In this document: positions 56,606 to 64,000 of the stretch, one piece after another | How positions within the stretch are numbered: the first letter of the stretch is position 1 | Layout of the letters: each line of letters starts with the position of its first letter | Origin: Diogma glabrata | Taxonomy: Eukaryota; Arthropoda; Insecta; Diptera; Cylindrotomidae | Direction of reading: 5' to 3' | Length of the DNA: 64,000 nt | Assembly (NCBI GenBank): GCA_963693315.1 | Contig: OY856188.1 | Coordinates: forward strand, 159,568,193-159,632,192 | The notes under the pieces: generated by a model | Seen by the model: only the letters and a program-made list of their open reading frames with translations | What the model was told of the DNA's origin: nothing | Database searches by the model: none | Made by a program: the position numbers and the translations under genes

Positions 56606-59128
56606 TTAGTTTTGTTCGTCCCGAACAATATCAGATATCGCATTGGTGCTGTTACCTTGGTACGGTGCCAACCTTTGCAGATGTATCACTTTTATCTTGG
56701 TACGGGGTCCCTTTTGTATGCTGTAGATGACATCATTAATTCGTTTGATTATTTTATATGGGCCTTCCCAATCTGGCTGCAGCTTGGGTGATCTTCCCTT
56801 AGTTCTTCTGGGGTTGTATAGCCATACCAATTCTCCTTCTTGAAAACCGCCACTATTTGCATTTATGTCGTACCTGGTTTTCATTTTGTCACTGGCAATC
56901 TTAATGTGGTCTCGAACCTGCTGATGGATTTTATTCATCTTCTCCCTTAGTTGTACCACATAATCTGTTTTCGTGGATACCAGACCTCCAGGGATGCCAA
57001 ACTCGATGTCACTAGGAAGATGAAGTTCTCTTCCGAACATGATATTCGCTGGCGTTTCACTTGTCGTATCGTGCACTGCGCTACGATAGGCCATCAAGAA
57101 TAACGGAAGATCCTTGTCCCAATTTCTTTGGTTGGCTTCTACTACCTTTGACAAATGTTCTTCCATGGTTCGGTTGAATCGTTCTACCATGCCATCCGAT
57201 TGTGGGTTCATAGGTGTAGTTCGTGTTTTTCTGATGCCGAGTGTTTTGCACAGCTCTTCCATCAGTTGAGATTCGAAATTCCTTCCCTGGTCGGTATGCA
57301 ACTCGAGCGGTGTTCCATATCTGCAAATCCATTCATTGACTAATGTTTCCGCGACCGTAACTGCTTCCTGGTTCGGTATTGCATAAGCCTCCGGCCATTT
57401 TGTAAAGTAATCAATGACCACCATGATGTATTTGTTACCTTTTGTCGTTTCCGGAAATGGCCCCGCGATGTCTATAGCGATTCTCTCCATTGGGGCACCC
57501 ACATTGTACTGTTGCATCTCTCCTCGAGTTCTAGTTTTTGGTCCTTTGCTCGCTGCACAAGTATCGCATCGCCGACACCATTGCTCTACGTCGGTTCGAT
57601 ACCTTACCCAATAAAACCTCTCCCTTACTTTGGCTAGGGTTTTATTGACTCCCAGGTGTCCTCCAGAAATACTTCCATGCAGCTTTCCCAGTACCTCTTC
57701 CACTCGACTTGATGGCAACACCAGTTGTTCTAACACTTTCTTTCCATCAGCGGACTCCCATTTTCTTTTAAGTATCCCGTTGTCCATAAATAGTGAGTCC
57801 CATTGCGCCCAGTAGCATTTCACCTCCGTACTTAAAGGTGCGACCTCTTTCCACTCCGGTCGCCTTCCCTCAGTTTTCCAATTCAATATTGGAGCCATAG
57901 CTGGATCTTCTAGCTGCTCTCTTTTAATTGCCTCGGTACACCAATCGTCAGGAGTTTGGAACTTAATTTGTTTCACTTTCATTGCTTCATTTCTCCCAGT
58001 CCTGCTACATGACTTGCGCTCCTCAACACAGGTTCTTCTTGAAAGATCTTCAGCGTTACAATGTATCCTTCTCTTCCGGTGTTCAACGCGGCAATTTCCT
58101 TCCTTTTTGACATTTGCCTCCTTTCTCTCAGTCCTGCTATATGACTTGCGCTGCTCAACACAGGGTCTTCTTGAAAGATCTTCAGCGTTACAATGTATCC
58201 TTCTCTTCCGGTGTTCAACGCGGCAATCTCCTTTCTTTTCGACATCCCCTTGCTTATTTGAGAGGTTCATCAACCGGACTGGAACTAATCCTTCTTTTGC
58301 AGCTATTAGTGTTTTGCATTCCCGTCTAATGTGCCCTAACTGTCCACAATTCCAGCATCTTACTCTGCTAGATCTTCTTCGTTGATTTCGTTTAGGCTTA
58401 TCTTCCAAACTTTTGACACGCATGATCACTTCCTCCAGCGCTGCTTTTAGAGGTCCTTCAGCAACTTCCATCTGACGTACTCTATCTGAACCGTGCGCTC
58501 TTTTTCCAGCTTCCATTTGCAGGGCCAATGCTAAGACTTCTGCAGGTAGCTTCTTTCCGCTTAGATAAAGCTGATTCCTCATTTGTACATCTCGAAGAGC
58601 ATTGATAAATGTATCAGCTGCCAATTCGTCTCGGCGTTCAGCGTTATAGTTCGGGTATGACAGATTTACCAGTCTCACAATGTCAGCCTCTAATTCTTGC
58701 AAAGTTTCGCTGACTCCTTGTTTCCGTGTTCTAAGCTGCATGCGATGGAGAGCTTGCATATGACTTTCCCCATATCTTACTTCTAAGGCCTCCATAATCT
58801 TGCTGTAATCACGCTCTGTCGCTGATAGTGTCTGCAAAATTTCAGCAGCAGGACCCTTCAATGCCAATATAAGCGCATTTGCTTTTTGTTGGAGATCAAC
58901 CCCAGTTGTTGCTATCTCAAATTGCATCTTAAATATCTGATACGATGTAGATCCATCAAATGCGGGTGTTTTTACTCTAGCTGGGGCTGAAGTAGTTGAT
59001 GGATTGATCATGTTACCGGACTTCCCTTGTGCTATTTCTTGACGTAATTCACTTGAAAGTTTGCGTAATTTCTCTTCATGTTCTTCGGTAACTTTCCGCA
59101 GCTCCCTTTCCACGTTGTTGATTTTCAC
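56606..59128 (-). CDS. gag-integrase fusion polyprotein (protease, RT, RNase H absent)
   Basis: 840 open codons. Residues 1-40 are a coiled coil; about 50-245 are a retrotransposon gag core (TPAFDGSTSYQIFKMQFE, YGESHMQALHRMQLR). A zinc knuckle Cys258-x2-Cys261-x4-His266-x4-Cys271 follows. Then, with no protease or RT, two tandem copies (about 300-380) of the RNase H C-terminal tail signature CRVEHRKRRIHCNAEDLSRR run into the integrase. The integrase shows a HHCC-type zinc site (His484, His491, Cys521, Cys524) and catalytic Asp553 (AIDIAGPFP), Asp613 (HTDQGRNF) and Glu649 (SDGMVERF). A chromo-like/GPY tail follows (LVWLYNPRRTKGRSPKL, WEGPYKIIKRIND). The ATG used is internal to gag, because the frame is broken further upstream. 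Such an element would need RT in trans. Confidence 0.9.
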   Translation of the reverse strand: MKINNVERELRKVTEEHEEKLRKLSSELRQEIAQGKSGNMINPSTTSAPARVKTPAFDGSTSYQIFKMQFEIATTGVDLQQKANALILALKGPAAEILQTLSATERDYSKIMEALEVRYGESHMQALHRMQLRTRKQGVSETLQELEADIVRLVNLSYPNYNAERRDELAADTFINALRDVQMRNQLYLSGKKLPAEVLALALQMEAGKRAHGSDRVRQMEVAEGPLKAALEEVIMRVKSLEDKPKRNQRRRSSRVRCWNCGQLGHIRRECKTLIAAKEGLVPVRLMNLSNKQGDVEKKGDCRVEHRKRRIHCNAEDLSRRPCVEQRKSYSRTERKEANVKKEGNCRVEHRKRRIHCNAEDLSRRTCVEERKSCSRTGRNEAMKVKQIKFQTPDDWCTEAIKREQLEDPAMAPILNWKTEGRRPEWKEVAPLSTEVKCYWAQWDSLFMDNGILKRKWESADGKKVLEQLVLPSSRVEEVLGKLHGSISGGHLGVNKTLAKVRERFYWVRYRTDVEQWCRRCDTCAASKGPKTRTRGEMQQYNVGAPMERIAIDIAGPFPETTKGNKYIMVVIDYFTKWPEAYAIPNQEAVTVAETLVNEWICRYGTPLELHTDQGRNFESQLMEELCKTLGIRKTRTTPMNPQSDGMVERFNRTMEEHLSKVVEANQRNWDKDLPLFLMAYRSAVHDTTSETPANIMFGRELHLPSDIEFGIPGGLVSTKTDYVVQLREKMNKIHQQVRDHIKIASDKMKTRYDINANSGGFQEGELVWLYNPRRTKGRSPKLQPDWEGPYKIIKRINDVIYSIQKGPRTKIKVIHLQRLAPYQGNSTNAISDIVRDEQN
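57985..58245 (-). repeat. 129-bp tandem duplication at the gag-integrase fusion point
   Basis: Two direct copies (about 57,985-58,112 and 58,113-58,245) sharing GAAAGATCTTCAGCGTTACA and TCTTCCGGTGTTCAACGCGG. They encode the repeated RNase H-tail peptide in the fusion. Confidence 0.85.
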
Positions 59129-59159
59129 CTCTGCACTGGATATACGTGACTCGATTACT

Positions 59160-59640
59160 TCACGTAGTTTTTGTTGATCTAACTTTTTGTTCTGCGGCCA
59201 GTTTTTCTTGTCGGGCCATCAGATCGTTTCCTTGTTTGGCGATCATATCAGCAAGTTGTTGTTGTTGATCTACTTTTTGCTCCGCTGCAAGTTTCTCTTG
59301 TCGGGCCATCAGATTGTTTCCTTGTTTAAGAATCATATCAGCAAATTGTTGTTGTTGGTTGTTTCCTTGTTTGGCCATCATATCAGCAAATTGTTGTTGT
59401 TGCTGTGCCATCATTTCTTTCATCATCATCATCATCGGATCAATTGCTGGGGCATTCTGGACCGTAACTTCCTCTGGCTCTACTTCTATGACCTCTGTGT
59501 TTTGGCCTGCTTCTTCTAAAACTTTACCGCAGCCGGAATGCAAGTTCTGCCTTCGTTCCATGGATTGGAGCATTCCTTTTCTTCAACTCATCCTTAAGCT
59601 GGGTCTGGCTGAGATCACTAATATTTACTGTCTTGACCAT
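59160..59640 (-). pseudogene. gag N-terminus with SAP-like motif, two frameshifts
   Basis: From the ATG at 59,640, just after the primer site, the frame reads a SAP-like motif: VNISDLSQTQLKDELKKRNA then PIHGTKAELAFRLR. It shifts near 59,530 into 59,573-59,160, a Met/Gln-rich coiled coil with repeated QQQFADMIxKQGN and LMARQEKLAAEQKV. It shifts again near 59,165 into the 840-codon frame. The 60-bp Gln-rich units (59,220-59,400) are tandem duplicates. SAP motifs bind DNA or chromatin in other proteins; a role in this gag is inference. Confidence 0.7.
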
Positions 59641-59649
59641 TGTTTCAAT

Positions 59650-59668
59650 AATCCCACTTCTGACACCA
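59650..59668 (-). promoter_or_regulatory. primer-binding site, tRNA-Leu
   Basis: Plus-strand AATCCCACTTCTGACACCA equals, as I recall it, the 3' end plus CCA of insect tRNA-Leu (CAG/CAA type). It lies one base inside the 5' LTR (59,670), the standard position for minus-strand DNA priming. tRNA-Leu priming is known for mdg3-like Gypsy elements. Confidence 0.85.
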
Positions 59669-59669
59669 C

Positions 59670-60578
<909 letters not shown>

Positions 60579-60693
60579 TTTTTTTTTTGTTTTTTCGTCT
60601 CCGCTTATCATATATAGTCGTTTGGCACAAAAATTTTTCCGAAATTCCGAGATGAAGCCCATTGCAATAGGTAGATTTTTATATGAAATCTAC

Positions 60694-60940
60694 CTAAAAT
60701 AAAATACAACCAGCATTGCATCATCTGACAAATTTAACAAACACATCAGCAATAACATTCTCAGGTCTTTCACAAAATTCATGCATTGATTTAAGAGAAC
60801 GAACAAATCTCACGCATAAAAAAAACTTCACATACATCGGCATTTCTAAAAATTAAAATGAAGAACAGAACAAAATTATTCACATGCATTCACGTCAGTG
60901 TACATAAGAAAACTAAAAAATAAAATACAACTTGTAAATA
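60694..60940. repeat. isolated 221-bp array unit
   Basis: CATCTGACAAATTTAACAAA starts at 60,722; the unit ends AAATAAAATACAACTTG. It continues the array interrupted at 54,636. Confidence 0.9.
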
Positions 60941-61449
60941 CACTGAAATTTGATTAGAATATTTTTACTAATATACTACGCATACGATACGTTTATTACT
61001 ACCCACTACCAAAGAATATATAAAAAGGAAAATATAAAAATATAAATTTCATCATTCATAAAATCAACATTATTACGCATATAATCTCTTTTATGCCGAC
61101 GACTCGATCTAACCTTCCATGTACGAAGACATAAGAAGACTAAAATGAAATTCCATCTACCAAAGAATATATAAAAAAGAAAATATAAAAAAATAAAATA
61201 AATTTTTAAGTTTTAAATTTAATTTCGATTTTGTATGTATGTAAGCTTATATGCGTATGTGTATAAAAAGTTTTTCGTATATAATAACTTTTTTATTTAT
61301 GATCCGAAAAATCCCAAAAATTTCTAAAACTTAAGTTACAGTAATATCAGTTAGCACTGAAAATTTGAAATCAATCAAAATTCGAATAAAAAAGCCTTAG
61401 GCTCCACAAAATTTTTCGTCAGCGTATTAATATAAGTACAATATATAAG
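60941..61449. other. no gene recognised
   Basis: AT-rich. A direct repeat ACCAAAGAATATATAAAAA occurs at about 61,007 and 61,158. Confidence 0.6.
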
Positions 61450-62200
61450 ATATAATGAATAATCTTCTTAATGATGATACTACTTATTATATTGTTAATA
61501 CTGATCCAATAAAATAATTAGTCAGTAAAAATTCAAAAATTGCAAGATATTTGTTTGATAAGAAATTAGTTGATAATAAAACTAAATTATTTTTATAATG
61601 ATGCTGCAACTTCTCCAAAACTATATGGAATATAATACAAAAATATATGGACTTCTCCAAAAATATACTTATAAAAATACATAAAGAGAATAATCCACTT
61701 AGACCTTTGGTTTGTAACATTAATTAATTCTGCTTGCTATAATCTTGCTAAATTTGTCAATTGGTTTTTAAGTAATTTAACAAAAAATAGCTGAAAAGTT
61801 ATATAATATAAAGCATTAATTTATTTTCAAAGAAATAATTGATACAATTGTTCTTCCTTTATATAGACAGCTAATATCATTTGATGTAATTTCATGATTA
61901 ACTAAAGTTCCTATTGATTGGGCTTGTGAAATCATAAAAAAGAAATGGAATATTATTAAAAAACATACTGAAATTAATTTTGAACTTTTATTAATTTAAT
62001 TAAATTTTTTGTAGAAGAAAATAATAATTTTCAATTTAATGGAAAATTCTACAAACAGAAATTTGGACTTGCCATGGGGAATCCGCTATCTCCAATACAT
62101 TCTCATATTGTATTAAATGAGTTGTTTCCAACTATCAAAATACCATGTACTCCATCTTTCGTTTATAAATATGTTGATAGCATTATACCGATATATCTTG
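61450..62200 (+). pseudogene. Penelope-like reverse transcriptase remnant
   Basis: Heavily frameshifted but recognisable: NNLLNDDTTYYIVNTDPIK (61,455), KIHKENNPLRPLVCNI (about 61,680-61,725, the clade's LPKIHKxxxPLRPIV motif), YNLAKFVNWFLSN, SFDVIS then TKVPIDWACEIIKKKWNIIKK (61,880-61,970, catalytic Asp). A further shift leads to NGKFYKQKFGLAMGNPLSP (62,040-62,095) and SFVYKYVD (62,157-62,181, half of the YVDD motif). Not the same copy as the element at 28-32 kb. Confidence 0.8.
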
Positions 62201-62356
62201 TTTAGTATTATATTAATTGAAATAACAAAATTTTATTTTAGTACACATAAATTTAATTCACTCCATCTTGTAAATGGCATTCGAACTCATTCATGTAAAT
62301 GGAAGTTGAAACGAAAAGAATCAAACTTGACTTTTATTATTTTTTTCTTTCTTTTT

Positions 62357-63812
62357 AGGGTTCCGTTTTTTATACGGAACACTATTGGTGAGAGTACAAC
62401 GTGTTTTTCACATTATTTCGATTATCTCGTGAACCATTAATCCGATGAATTTGAAATTTGAGGTGCTTATAAAACTAACCTATCTACACAAGATGGCGGG
62501 TTAAAAAATAAATAAAGTTGCGTTCGTTTAATTTAAGGAGGTACGATGTAAAGCCTTTGAAAACATACATTTTTTTATCGAGACGAGTAGGGTATCATAT
62601 GAAAGGGCTTTATTTCAGCATTATTTAAAAATATATTTTGGAATTTTACACCTCACCATTTTTTGTATAATTTTGAAAAATGACGTTTTCGGGATGTTTT
62701 ATTGCCCCGATTAACTCCGACCCTACTTAATCGAAAATCTTGAAATATATTTGGAATGATAGAAAATTGAGTAGGCTTTTAATGAAAAATATAGAAAAGT
62801 GGCAGACACTCATAACTATATTTATTAAAGGGGTGGGAATGTTACGGGGTAAAAACATCATTTAAAACCAGGTCATGTGGGGTGTCATTTGAAAGAGCAC
62901 TTGATTTTAGAAATATTGCTATTTTTTTTAGAATTTTGCAATGCATAGTTTTTGAATTATTATCAATAAAGTGACACAAAAAGTTGGTTCCCCCCCTTGC
63001 ATTTCGAGCCTAATTAACAGAAAATTTGAAAAAATTCGCAGAGACAGGAAGTTTGATAAACTCTGAACGAAAAATATGGAGAACTCACAAATAATTACAT
63101 TTTTGTGTTTTTAAGGGATTGGGGTGGGGAAGGGTGAAAAAAAACTTTTTTCACCCAAGCGAGTGGGGTGTCATTTGAAAGAGGACCGAAGTTCAGAAAT
63201 TTTGCAATTTTTTTTAGAATTTTGTGGTACACAATTTTTGAGTTATTCTAAAAATGTGCAAATTCCAGACCGTTCCCCCCCCCCCCTACGTTTCGATACT
63301 GATTGACAGAAAAAATTGAAAAAATTCACAGAGACAAAAAAATTTGCTATATTTTGAACGAAAATTATAGCGAACTCTCAAATAATTAAAAAAAAACTTT
63401 TTTGGAACCAAACGAGTGGGGTGTCATTTGGAAGAACACTTAATTTAAGAAACATTGCAACATTTTTTAGAATTCTGCGATGCACAGTTTTTTAGTTATT
63501 GATGAAAAAAGTGCTATTTTAAGTGTATGTATACCACCCTATATTTCGACTCTGATTTATAGAACAAATATTCCCAATTTAGACCATTGAAATACTGGTT
63601 AAATCTTTCTTTAGCTAACATAAACAACTATGGATAAGATTTAACCTCAAGTAACATTTTGATCAATGTAGATGTGATTGACATTTACGATTGACGTTTA
63701 CGATTAAACATTTATTCTGTTATGCGTCCATAGTCTGGCGATATAAAAACTTTACAACATAACTTTATGTCATTTATTTTTGATATTGTGTTCTTTTACA
63801 TTCACGGAACCC
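62357..63812. repeat. degenerate tandem repeat element bounded by AGGGTTCCG
   Basis: Left border AGGGTTCCG (62,357), right border CGGAACCCT (63,804), inverted, followed by TTGGCGAGCGAATTTTATTC. The interior has four diverged units headed by GAGTGGGGTGTCATTTGAAA or variants (62,585; 62,874; 63,161; 63,414; spacing 289, 287, 253). Each is followed by a TTTTTAGAATTTTG-like stretch and TTTTGAGTTATT. No gene; the 107-codon ORF at 62,117 overlaps the Penelope remnant and the repeat border and is not credible. Confidence 0.65.
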
Positions 63813-64000
63813 TTGGCGAGCGAATTTTATTCGCACTTGTCCGACTTTTTTTGTTTCTTCAACTCAACTTCCTTCTTCAAATTATATAGAATAGATTGGA
63901 CACATTTTAGTTAAAAATAAAAAATCTTAGTTGAAAATTACGGACCATTTATTTAAATAAGGTTTTTTTTGTAAGTTCAAAATATTTAGAATCTAATTGT

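Overview
The window looks like nuclear DNA of an AT-rich insect (at least arthropod) genome, and almost all of it is transposable elements and repeats nested in one another. The reasons are short GT-AG introns of about 55-400 bp, PIF/Harbinger, Penelope-like, RTE-like, jockey-like and CR1-like coding remains, a Gypsy-class LTR element primed by a tRNA-Leu, a tRNA-derived SINE, and no bacterial-style operons. I cannot name the species. The only convincing host gene is an SLC26-type anion transporter with a STAS domain (46.2-48.7 kb, minus strand). Nine exons join in phase, but the N-terminal exons were not found.

Layout. 0-10.55 kb: a 1.98-kb unit duplicated in tandem, with the second copy split by a composite repeat X (2.39-7.58 kb) and by a sequence of 629-bp tandem units (8.17-10.12 kb). 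Inside X sits a 3.67-kb terminal-inverted-repeat (TIR) transposon that itself holds a foldback element and a long (TTTA)n tract. 10.8-12.0 kb: a 9-bp minisatellite that can encode a Gly/His-rich protein, beside inverted copies of a signal-peptide-like exon. 12.18-14.47 kb: a TIR element with TA target duplication. 15.37-18.38 kb: an intact 1002-codon endonuclease/reverse transcriptase. 19.67 kb: a miRNA-like hairpin. 19.8-27.9 kb: two inverted copies of an unclassified transposase-like element, the left one split by an apparently intact PIF/Harbinger element (22,101-24,759) with perfect TTA target duplications.

After a 200-N gap (27,935-28,134), 28.4-31.9 kb is a Penelope-like element split by a long-TIR element encoding a GCDTTSA/Cys-rich protein. 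32.6-38.6 kb is a Crypton-like fragment followed by a broken CR1-like element with a PHD-finger ORF1, itself carrying a 609-bp MITE and an opposite-strand LINE 3' end. 38.7-40.7 kb holds two SINE copies and a TIR element starting CCCAGCTAGCAC. 42.36-44.1 kb holds a large palindrome and a 650-bp tandem duplication. The SLC26 gene follows, and then an RTE-like element (49.2-52.9 kb) interrupted by a 1.5-kb insertion with a perfect 369-bp tandem duplication.

53.0-60.9 kb: a foldback MITE, a Helitron helicase fragment whose sequence has been amplified as 221-bp tandem units, and a second copy of repeat X inserted in that array. This X copy carries a young Gypsy-class LTR element (55,916-60,349) whose gag is fused in frame to integrase, with protease, reverse transcriptase and RNase H missing. 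61.45-64 kb: a decayed Penelope-like RT and a degenerate repeat family bounded by AGGGTTCCG.

The window works as a stratigraphy of insertions. Several empty sites can be read from duplicate copies, giving a relative order: 1.98-kb tandem duplication, then X, then the TIR transposon or the LTR element. Domain calls rest on motifs I can read; superfamily names are hedged where I could not confirm them.
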